A stretch of DNA of 64,000 nucleotides from Liopterus haemorrhoidalis. Taxonomy: Eukaryota; Arthropoda; Insecta; Coleoptera; Dytiscidae. The notes under the pieces were generated by a model. That model made no database searches. It saw only the letters and a list, made by a program, of their open reading frames with translations, and was not told the DNA's origin. The position numbers and the translations under genes were made by a program. Within the stretch, counting starts at the first letter, position 1, and the number at the start of each line of letters is the position of its first letter. The stretch is from assembly GCA_963971575.1 (NCBI GenBank), contig OZ020618.1:43848509-43912508 (forward strand), written 5' to 3'. Shown here piece after piece: positions 56,075 to 64,000 of this stretch.

Positions 56075-57370
56075 CAAGGTGTCTGAAAAGAAATTTTATA
56101 TTTATTTAGCTTACTGCGTGAACGCAACGTATTCGAGGGGCGCGGGGGTTATGTCAATCGGTAGCCTGGCTCTTGGGAATTCTGTCGCTATGGAGCGTTT
56201 CTCAGGAGCAGACCGCGCGTTATGCGTGCGAGAGTTTTACAAAAACGGTGATTCGGCGACTGTAGCGCGTAGAAAATTCTGCAGTATTCGAGGTTTTCGC
56301 CACTTAAATGATACGCCAAGCATTCCTCTCATTCGATATTGAGTTAAAAAGTTTGAAGAGACTGGTACAACGCTGGATAAATCAAAATCCGGGCGACCTA
56401 GGTCATCAAGAACGGTAGAAAACGTGGAGAATGTTAATCAGTCTGTTCGTGACGACCCGAACCTTTCAATTCGGAAGCGCGCAAGTGCTTTAAATGTGCA
56501 TAGATCATCATTACATCGCATTATGCACAAAGACCTAAAGCTGCACCCCTACAAAATTCAATTGGTGCAAGAATTAAAGCCCCAAGATGCCAGTCAGAGG
56601 CTTAATTTCGTAAATCAGCTGATTGAGCGATTTTCAACGTTTACCAACATTTTGTTTTCGGATGAAGCTCATTTTCATCTTAATGGCCACGTAAATAAGC
56701 AGAACTGCCGCTACTGGAGTGCAGCGAATCCGAAACGCAAACATCAGAAACCCCTACATTCGCCTAAAGTGACCGTATGGGCTGCGATGTCGGCGCGAGG
56801 AATTATCGGCCCTTACCTTTTTGAAGACGAAAGGGGGCGTGCAGTTACAGTGAATTCAGAGCGTTATGTGGAGATGTTAGACAACTTCTTGGTACCTGAA
56901 CTGCAAAACTTTCCTGGCTATAACCAAAGAACATGGTTCGAACAGGACGGAGCAACTTCACACACGTCCAATATGTCTCTGCCACGTGTTCGTGAAATTT
57001 TGTCAGGCAAATTGATCTCCCGGAGAGGTGACATAAATTGGCCTCCACGCAGTCCAGATTTAACCCCTATGGGGTTATCTTAAATCTAAAGTTTACGCCA
57101 ATAAACCGACTTCACTGGCGCATTTGAAAGAAAATATCCGTCACGAAATGGCAGCCATCCCTGAGTCCACCTGCCGAGACGTCATAAGTAATTTTACTGT
57201 TCGATTAAATGAGTGCCGAGAACGCGAGGGTCTACATTTAGACGATATTATTTTTAAGAAATAAATCCCCAAAAAGTGTATTTTAATAATTAATAAACAT
57301 TTTTTCTATATACGGCTTACTTTTTTTTTAATCGATCCACTAAATATAAATTTTTTTTTGAGACACCTTG
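56075..57370 (+). mobile_element. DD41D mariner, copy B
   Basis: The ends CAAGGTGTCTGAAAAGAAAT and (inverted) CAAGGTGTCTCAAAAAAAAA lie between TA dinucleotides (56073-56074 and 57371-57372). At 1296 bp it is exactly 14 bp shorter than copy A, and this difference is one deletion in the transposase. Confidence 0.92.
56190..57264 (+). pseudogene. DD41D transposase, stop plus 14-bp deletion
   Basis: ATG 56190 opens MERFSGADRALCVREFY. At 56340-56342 the conserved Trp of HWVKKFE is TGA. The frame then continues through RASALNVHRSSLHRIMHKDL, LFSDEAHFHLNG (Asp 1) and WFEQDGATSHTS (Asp 2). After RSPDLTPM a 14-bp deletion between two CCTAT repeats (near 57066-57075) removes the third Asp and FFLW and shifts the frame; the C-terminus GYLKSKVYANKP then runs in another frame to 57264. 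Otherwise nearly identical to copy A. Confidence 0.9.
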
Positions 57371-57372
57371 TA

Positions 57373-58395
57373 TTACAATACTATACCTCATTTTTTTAAG
57401 AATGGAGTGTGGGCAAGATAGGAGCTATTTAGATCTTGTTTTTAATTGGGTAAGAACGTGGAAAAGTTTACATTGTAGAAAAATAGATTTCTGTCGCAAC
57501 TTTGTCTCTGTTATTTTAACCCAAATTTGTAAACGTAGGCATACAAACTAAGTTTACAGTGAATATATTACTAACTATTATTTCTAATAAGTAAAACGGA
57601 GGTATATGTTTAAATAATGTTACAATATAAAAGCCAGTGAATAAATAGATTTGAAATTAATTTAGAATACATATATTAAGAGAAATATTTTAAAATGAAG
57701 TTGTCTGAAAATGATTTAATGTATGTACGCTTCTTGTACCAAACACAACAGTTGTTTTGCTGTCAACTGTCATATTCCTTGCTGTCAACGAGCGCCATAT
57801 TAATAATTTGTGTTGCCGTTATATGTATTTACGTCCGTATAACGTTAGTGTTATAGTGTCGATTAAATTTAAACTTGAAGTGAAGAAGAATCCATTTATG
57901 ATACAGACTGATTTCCTATATTATTTTATATACTTTTCTTAATTATTTTTTTATAATTTTTGTATAAATAATAAATTTTGATTAAATTTTCAATTGTTAT
58001 ATTATTTTTTATGTGTGACAAGTTTGTATATAGTAAATAATATATGTTAATTAAATTTTAAATTAATTGAAAATAAGAAAATTTAATTACTGAACTTATT
58101 TTTAATTAATTTTAATTATTAAATTGTTCATTTATCTGTATTTTACAACTTATTTAAAAATTAAGAATAATAGCAAATTTAGCAAATTTAAATTATAACT
58201 TTTTAAAAACATTAATTTTGAAACATCAAATTTGAATTTACCGCAAAATTTATTTAATTTTAAATTATAAATTTAAATTATAATTCGATACAGTGTGAAA
58301 CTGGCTGCGCTCGCAGCGCCATCTACTTCGTTCTTTAAAAAAATAGAGTATAGGTTATTACCCGTCAACAATGACGGATTTATAATATAAAAATG
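57373..58395. other. Very AT-rich, no gene
   Basis: Contains CTGTCAACTGTCATATT and GAGCGCCATATT near 57760-57800 and a GC-richer patch GGCTGCGCTCGCAGCGCCAT at 58302-58321, words that often occur in MITEs, but no inverted partner. The 61-residue frame at 57757 is not recognised. Confidence 0.4.
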
Positions 58396-58399
58396 TCAA

Positions 58400-58500
58400 T
58401 TTTTTGTATCGAATCACGGGGACATCACCAGTTAGCCAATCACGGGAGAGGGTGTCACCTGTCATCCAATCAAGAGACAGGGTGTCCTCAGTTATCCAAT
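58400..58500. repeat. Three 37-bp units
   Basis: ATCACCAGTTAGCCAATCA, GTCACCTGTCATCCAATCA and GTCCTCAGTTATCCAATCA recur at about 37-bp spacing, just ahead of the 121-bp array. Moderate similarity. Confidence 0.6.
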
Positions 58501-59160
58501 CATGAAAACCTTAAGAAAAATTGATGTAATAATGTTACCGACACTACATACAGACACTTGCTAATTATATATGTCTGATTCTCAGAAAATATCTGCAAAA
58601 TATTGTTCATATCGGTCAAAGGATATAGAGCAGTGTCTGGAGTTTCTTGTTTATGCCTACAAAACCCTAGACATTTCTGTATGTAATTATATTCGTAGGT
58701 TCTTGGAGAATAAATCTGCAAAATATGGTTCATATCGGTCGAAAGAACCAATCATGAAAACTTTAAGAAAAATTGACGTCACAATGTTACCGACACTCCA
58801 TATAGACACTTGCTAATTATATATGTCTGATTCTCAGAAAATATCTGCAAAATATTGTTCATATCGGTCAAAGGATATAGAGCAGTGTCTAGAGGTTCTT
58901 GTTTATGCCTACGAAGCCCTAGATATTTCTGTATGTAATTATATTTGTAGATTCTTAGAGAATACATCTGCAAACTATTGTTCATATCGGTCAAAGAATA
59001 TAGCAGTGTCTTAAGTTTCTTGTTTATGCCTACGAAACCCTAGACATTTCTGTATATAGTTATATTCGTAGATTCTTTGAAAATAAATCAGCAAAATATT
59101 GTCGATATCAGTCAAAGGATATAGGAGTGTCTAGAGTTTGTCCTTAACTGTACACTACTC
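58496..59160. repeat. 121-bp tandem array, five units
   Basis: Units start (TTCTCAGA or TTCTTGGA type) at 58579, 58700, 58831, 58952 and 59073. A pair of units plus spacer is itself repeated with a 252-bp period (58496 and 58748, both starting CCAATCATGAAAAC). Each unit contains ATCTGCAAAATATTGTTCAT and CCTACAAAACCCTAGACATT. The word CCTACAAAACCCTA also ends the F1 repeats. The short overlapping frames here are artefacts of the repeat. Confidence 0.92.
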
Positions 59161-59956
59161 TCTCCTATTTAAATGAAGTGGTGATTTAAGCACTTGAAGG
59201 GCTCTAAGTGCAGTCGAATTTTTATATTATTCGGTTATGCCATAATATTTACAAAAAAAAAATCCAACTATATTTGACATTGCTTGTTTTGTCACCAATT
59301 CGACAGTCTAACAATAACCTTAATAATAATCGTAATTTTAGTTTTGTAAAATGATTAATTTGTTTAAGTAAACATATATGAAATGTAGGAATTTGCGTTT
59401 ATTAAAAAATGTAATAGAACATTCCGGAAAATCAACAGCTCGTAGTTGGATTGGATAATACAGAAAGTTACATTTGCAGACGTATCTCCCAACGTTTAAC
59501 TTGCGAATAGTTTCAGGAAAGTTAACAATAGCACCGAGCTACATTATTAATTACTGCTTTACATTATTAAATTCAACATAAAGATGAATTGTTCCACTAT
59601 AGCAATAAGAAAATCCAATTAAAATTGAAAAAACTCATTAAACTTGTATTTTAACAAAATATTAACAAAATAAACAATATATTCTCAACTGGGACAAGGA
59701 GGATTGTTCAATAAAAAGTCATTTCAATTAAAAAATTGAAAACACTAAGGTTATTTTAAACAATATACCTAACCTTGCCATAAGTACCGTTACAACGTCT
59801 AAGGGCTTTACCGAAATAACGGAAACGTTAATTTTAAGTATACTCGTATAATTATATAGCACTTCATTTCTATATTGTCACTCCAAATGTCCACCATTTA
59901 CGTTGATTTTAATCTTTTCGGCCACTAAATTGCTATTCGCACCACCACCAATAAAA
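59161..59956. other. No recognisable feature
   Basis: AT-rich, no gene or transposon ends found. Confidence 0.5.
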
Positions 59957-60876
59957 AAATTGATGTGAAGTGTGAATATTCACACATTTCAGGGTTTCGC
60001 AGGTATATAATAAGTGAAGGCGGTATGCTGAGTGTGTAGGACAAATTTTACTTTGTAGTAATCACGGCAAAATGAACGATATTTTTAAAATAAATTATCG
60101 TCTGTTAATCATATAATAAGACTGGTTATTAAATTTACGCTCTTAAAAATTAAATACAACATTTGTCAAAATATAACTAGAATTTTGACAAAATAATTTG
60201 AACATAATAAAAATGAAAAAAAAAAAACAGAAAAAATAAAATTCACCCGTACTCGAACTCCAAACCCTTCGTTCCAGCGCATTTTAGCTTGCGACACCAG
60301 TGCTCTAACCAATTAAGCCATCGCACGCCTTGCATGTGAGTGTCTTACATTGGTATAACTTTTGTACTTTGTGAACCAAAAACCACAAAAAATGCGTTAT
60401 TTTCTGAAAACATAATCTGATCAAAAATTCCTGTTGTACTATTTCGGTTCACACCAATATACATTACTTAGAATTTTTTTAGATTTTTAGTTTAAACCAT
60501 CTGGGCTACAGGTGTGGGACAAAATTTTTTTTGCACAATTTTGGCAAAAATCGCCTCAAAATAATTTATTTTGCAAAAATAAAAATGTGATCGTTAATCC
60601 ACGTACTAAGGGCTCATTTGATACCCTACTCAGAATTTAAAAAAAATATTTTTGTTTTCGATGAGCACATATTTGTTTATATTTTTAGGGGGGTATGTTT
60701 TTTAGATGTTTTAGTATTTTTCCTATGTGCGGGTCAAAGAGTTGTATAAGCGTACCAAATTTCAACTCTCTAGGTTTAGCCGTTTGGCTACAATTTTTAC
60801 CGAACAGACAGACAGACAGACGACAAAATGACGGTATAAGGGTTTTTTGGTCATACCTACAAAACCCTAAAAATGG
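59957..60876 (+). mobile_element. F1 repeat, copy e
   Basis: Runs from TTGATGTGAAGTGTGAATAT and AGGGTTTCGCAGGTAT, through a tRNA-like slot (60240-60335), TTCCTGTTGTACTATTTCGG, AAACGG-type text, a short CAGA run (60805-60822), to the terminal hairpin AAGGGTTTTTTGGTCATACC and AAAACCCTAAAAATG. Slightly shorter than copy d. No coding. Confidence 0.7.
60240..60335 (-). repeat. tRNA-like module in F1 copy e
   Basis: On the minus strand, TGGCTTAATTGGTTAGAGCA is a strong A-box with D-arm, and GAGTTCGAGTACGG is a B-box-like end. The part between is longer than in a normal tRNA. It is unrelated in sequence to the modules in the other F1 copies, except for the boxes. Confidence 0.55.
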
Positions 60877-60924
60877 CCACAACTAGGGACAGAGATCTTT
60901 TCAAGCACTCAATATTTGGGCCTT

Positions 60925-61095
60925 TCAGAGTAAGGTATGCCCTCTAAAACCGATCATAATTTGTAGTCCAATGGATCGGACTTCCAGAAGTCCATTCTTC
61001 TGCAGTGATAAAATCGGGTACGTTTATCTCGAATCATATTTGGTCTTTTTATGAGCGGGCGATAAATCTTGCTGAAAGGTTCATGGCTTTATCGT
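60925..61095 (-). pseudogene. Tc1-like transposase fragment
   Basis: The minus strand reads FQQDLSPAHKKTKYDSR, then in another frame VPDFITAEEWTSGSP. Compare the usual Tc1-like FQQDSAPAHKxK and VPxFIxxxxWPSxSPDLNPLDY. The second catalytic Asp (QQD) is present. It lies just outside the left end of the next element and is a different transposase type. Confidence 0.65.
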
Positions 61096-61364
61096 ATATA
61101 TACCATGAGTTAAAAAAGAAATTACGTAAGGGTTGGCTGCTTTAAATCTTTTTTGACAATAGTATGGCAAGTTCCTAATGATAAACCAGTCTCTTGCGAC
61201 AGTGTACGTAGAGATATAGTGGGTTACTCGTTCATACGTTGTCGAACATCATCAACTGTATTTTAAGTCAGGGATGGGGAGTCGACAGAAAAATTATCGA
61301 CTCCCGACTCTCGACTCCGGAGTCGGTATTTTCGAAAATCGACTCCTTTCACTGGTAAATTGTA

Positions 61365-61546
61365 AAGTCTATTCCAAATGTTTAAGCGGAACTAAATGGA
61401 ATTTTTATTTTCTTAATTTATCACGAGTTCACTTTTTAACTATCAAAGTGGGCTTTTGTTAAACAAAATGATACAAAGCTTCATTCAATCCTTAAAAGTT
61501 AGTAGATTTCGATATCTAATTCCGCTTAAACCAAAGAAACAGACTA
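61365..61546. mobile_element. Small MITE inside the hAT (family of 89-492)
   Basis: AAGTCTATTCCAAATGTTTA, then AGCGGAACTA at the left, and TAATTCCGCTTAAACC and AACAGACTA at the right, TA on both sides. A worn relative of the MITE at 89-492. Confidence 0.65.
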
Positions 61547-61680
61547 TACTTACATTAAATATCTTGGGTTTGGGTGAGCTGTTTTTATAAAATGTCATTT
61601 TCATTTCATCTTGACTATTGAGTCATTTTTAATACAAATTTTCAAATATATTAGTTTAAAAAAAATTGTTTTGTATTTTA

Positions 61681-61796
61681 TATAAAGTCTGTTCCTTTGG
61701 TTTAGGCGGAACTAGATTTTCGGTTAGTCTGTTCCAAACGATTAGGCGGAACTAACCGAAAATCTAGTTCCGCCTAATCGTTTGGAACAGACTATA
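61681..61796. repeat. Snap-back MITE with perfect 30-bp stem
   Basis: 61725-61754 and 61765-61794 are perfect inverted repeats (TAGTCTGTTCCAAACGATTA..) around a 10-base loop. A further partial copy (61681-61724) overlaps so that AACTAGATTTTCGG also pairs into the loop side. Same MITE family as 89-492. Confidence 0.85.
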
Positions 61797-62266
61797 CTTT
61801 ATTTTTCATAACATGTCACTTTTTTCTTTTGACATATAAATTTTAGCTGCCAACATGAAACATAAAATAATCACAAAGCCCGTTACAACTTTAGAAAATA
61901 AAAATCCAGTTTAGTTTCGTTTTAACATAATAAACAAAGTATACAGAATAAGAAAAATTAGATATGACTAAAAATTAATTAAATTTTTAACTGGAAAGCG
62001 TGAAGGAAACCGGAATTGAATATTTTTAATTTCATTTTCGTTCATGAACAGAGAAAAAATGTTCCTGTTTCCGTACTTTAAAAAATTCTGGTAGTATGGT
62101 ATTTTACTTTCGTTTTCGGATTGTTCTCATCCTTGATAAATATGTAATCAAAGAGTCGGGAGTCGATAACTTTTTCCGACTCCCGACTCCGACTCCGACT
62201 CCTCCAAAAAGCTTCGACTCCTCGACTCCCGACTCCCGACTCCGACTCCGACTCCCCATCCCTGTT

Positions 62267-62530
62267 TTAAGTACGAACTCTTGGCCTTCCAGTTCTATCT
62301 CTATGAGTAATGCTCCCTGTATCTCGGAATAAATTAACACATCTTCTAAGTACGCTGTAAAAATCTCCTTCAAGGAAAGCAATATCTGGAAATTGTAGCC
62401 GAAATTTCTCTAAACATGACACCGCACTGTAAATCCATTCGCCGTTCACTCGAACACCATTTCGAAAATATGATTCAATCATATTTTTTTTGTATTCTAT
62501 TGTGAATCCATTATAATTGTAGCTTAACTG
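62267..62530 (-). pseudogene. Tc1/mariner-like transposase, N-terminal part
   Basis: YNGFTIEYKKNMIESYFRNG, VRVNGEWIYSAVSCLEKFRL, FYSVLRRCVNLFRDTGSITH and RDRTGRPRVRT form the first DNA-binding region. Across the hAT insertion it resumes as VDDVRQRMNE, stop, PTISLRTLSQETGLSLGTCH, TIVKKDLK (61145-61262). The usual family form is MIESYFRNG..NGEWVYS and GRP..T...V..VR..M..SP..SLRRLSQ..GLS.GTC. No catalytic residues remain. The frame upstream of about 62530 lies in the terminal region and is probably not translated. Confidence 0.75.
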
Positions 62531-62656
62531 AATTTTCAATAGATACTTATGACAACAACAGTGATGACAGTTAATTAATTGACAGTTAAAGCTTGCAGTA
62601 CACATTATTTTATTTTTCCACAGCCAACCCTTATGTAATTTCTTTTTGAACACATA

Positions 62657-63510
62657 GTATATTTATACAAAGAAATAAATGTTCATTTCTCAATCCGGCC
62701 CAATGCTTTAAATATTCATACGTGGCCTTTCAAAAAGGTTCGGGATTCCTGCTTGTACCATGCATGACACGAAACAGAGTAGGATAGATATCTATTTTAT
62801 GTCAGGTCAAAAGTTTTTCCTACTGACATTATCCAAGAAAAAAGAGATATGTCTTTTAACATATTTTTGTCTTAATAAAATAAAAAAAACTATAAATCTA
62901 CGTCAACGCACTCCGATCTATGTTATAAAAAATCTTGATTTGACTGTCCAATATTTGTTTCCCAATCATTTATCTTCTTTCCCCCAAATATTGAGTTAAA
63001 ATATCGGAAATAAGATGTAAATACAGAAAATCAGCAATGAAAATATACCAAGAAATGCAATTCAAAACGGGAAACGAATAAGTCAGCACAAAAGAAACTA
63101 GGAGAGTTAAAGTATTCGAGCGAAAAACCTGTTCCAATATATGAATACAAATACTGGCGAGGTTAGATTTTTTACCCAAAATTGAAAAGATAAACATTAG
63201 GAAACATGAGAAGCAATTTATTTTGGAAGATTAAATAGAGACATTACAAACAGTGGCGTTCCAAGAATTTATGAGGGAGTAACAATATTATTCAGTATGT
63301 TACCAAATTAAATATTAATAAATACATAATAGTAAAGGGGAAAGGAAACTTATATTGCGGTCTTGGTCATATCTACTAAAATTGATCATCTAGGGCAGTA
63401 GTGTCCAACAAACGAGAAGTGTTCTCGAGAAATGAAAAATTTGACTTATTTTCTCGAGAAAAATAATTATTAGAATATATATATCGTTTTTAGTGTTAAA
63501 AATATTATAG
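62657..63510. other. No gene recognised
   Basis: At 63402-63460, CAGTAGTGTCCAACAAACG and a TTCTCGAGAA hairpin resemble a transposon end, without partner. Frames here match nothing known. Confidence 0.4.
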
Positions 63511-63514
63511 AGCA

Positions 63515-63580
63515 GTGTTTCTCAACCTTTTCTGGCATGGGGCCTCCAAAATAACGCAAATATTGTCTGCGCCCGCCCCC
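63515..63580 (+). mobile_element. Left end of a hAT-like element
   Basis: CAGTGTTTCTCAACCTTTTC followed by GGCATGGGGCC is a classical hAT terminus. The element is interrupted or followed by a microsatellite at 63582 and its right end is not in the window. Confidence 0.55.
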
Positions 63581-63581
63581 C

Positions 63582-63655
<74 letters not shown>
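63582..63655. repeat. Compound (TA)n-(GA)n microsatellite
   Basis: About 25 bp of TA followed by about 49 bp of GA. The final 350 bp of the window beyond it hold nothing recognised. Confidence 0.95.
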
Positions 63656-63657
<2 letters not shown>

Positions 63658-64000
63658 ACAAGGTGTATCAAGATAGAGGAAACACTATTTTCTCTAAAAG
63701 ACGATGTGTGAGTTAGTTAGGAAAAAAATTGGTGACCAGAGTTTACCCAAATAATTGAATGGTAGTATTTAAATTTTCCGGAATAAACCGGAAGTACAGG
63801 ATATCAAGGACAACTTCGATTTTTTATATAGGAACGTATGACGTGCTGGGTATAATTGGATAAAACTTTTGAAAAAAACAACTTTTACATAAACATGTTT
63901 TTAATATCTGTTACGGTTACCTATAATGGCTTGCAAGTATTTTTATTTACAAGTGTTCAAAGTTGCTCTCCATTTTTAACACTTTCGCATCCTTACTCTT

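Larger units (their letters stand above)
61269..62264. mobile_element. hAT MITE with GACTCC-rich ends
   Basis: Ends CAGGGATGGGGAGTCG and CGACTCCGACTCCCCATCCC-TG, with the 8-bp direct repeat TTTTAAGT on both sides (61261-61268 and 62265-62272). Both subterminal regions are built of GACTCC words. It contains no transposase. Two TA-flanked MITEs of the 89-492 family lie inside it. Confidence 0.93.
61103..62656 (-). mobile_element. Internally deleted Tc1/mariner-like element, split by hAT
   Basis: The left end (AAAAAAGAAATTACGTAAGG, GTTGGCTG) and right end (inverted AAAAAGAAATTACATAAGGG, TTGGCTG) match. Exact outer limits are uncertain because both sides are TA-rich. The transposase N-terminus (62267-62653) and a second HTH piece (61145-61268) lie on either side of a hAT insertion (61269-62264). 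After the HTH the frame runs straight into the left terminal repeat, so the catalytic domain was deleted before or after the hAT arrived. Confidence 0.75.

Noticed and set aside
58496..59160. Possible CRISPR array
   Set aside because: Direct repeats of 121 bp without unique spacers, in an evidently eukaryotic region; an ordinary tandem repeat.
62096..62382. Frames with SRSRSRESGVE or PTPTPPKS
   Set aside because: Translation of the GACTCC-rich hAT end.

Overview
This window looks like AT-rich intergenic or intronic DNA from an arthropod, most likely an insect. The evidence is the mix of mariner, Tc1, hAT, pogo, gypsy-like and jockey/CR1/RTE/I-type elements, the long AT and GTCY microsatellites, and the absence of any compact gene or operon. 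I could not fix the order or species. I found no convincing host protein-coding gene, no rRNA and no intact tRNA. Nearly everything recognisable is a dead or non-autonomous mobile element, often nested inside another.

Layout. 0-5 kb: hAT end, TA-flanked MITE, mariner remnant and a 5'-truncated LINE. 5-11 kb: 15-bp minisatellite, AT repeat, a Helentron-like repeat (family F1) split by a pogo-like element, a hAT with transposase remnant, and a SINE. 11-13.5 kb: a CACTG-ended transposon with an uncharacterised protein remnant, itself split by a second transposon with 48-bp perfect terminal repeats. 13.6-20.4 kb: LINE, Tigger-like element, deleted mariner, another TIR element and mosaic repeats. 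20.6-21.0 kb: a 184-bp-arm palindrome with hammerhead-ribozyme-like motifs. 21-23.1 kb: a LINE reverse transcriptase interrupted by a TTAA-flanked element. 24.2-26.8 kb: gypsy-like gag, PBS and LTR, with a DD41D mariner inside the LTR. 27.5-36.3 kb: GTCY-bearing repeats (family F2), LINEs and a 1.66-kb unassigned TIR element holding a palindrome and a SINE. 36.8-38.1 kb: degenerate mariner. 41-42 kb: RTE-type LINE. 44-48.2 kb: three more F1 copies. 48.3-49.1 kb: I-clade LINE end. 51.9-55.7 kb: LINE pieces, an F2 copy and a 192-bp insertion with a hammerhead-like motif and a 14-bp target duplication. 56.1-57.4 kb: second DD41D mariner. 58.4-59.2 kb: 121-bp tandem array. 60-62.7 kb: F1 copy, Tc1 relics and a hAT MITE with MITEs inside it.

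The elements do not form one pathway; the window records layered insertions. The most unusual items are (i) three candidate hammerhead ribozymes with the same odd features (GUA cleavage triplet, loop-free self-complementary stem III, one extra base after A9), one inside a small insertion with a retroposition-like duplication; (ii) the F1 repeats, in which one internal slot holds a different tRNA-like sequence in each copy; (iii) the TTAA-flanked element whose precise removal would reopen a reverse-transcriptase frame; and (iv) two TIR elements (12.15-13.45 kb and 30.95-32.61 kb) that I cannot assign.
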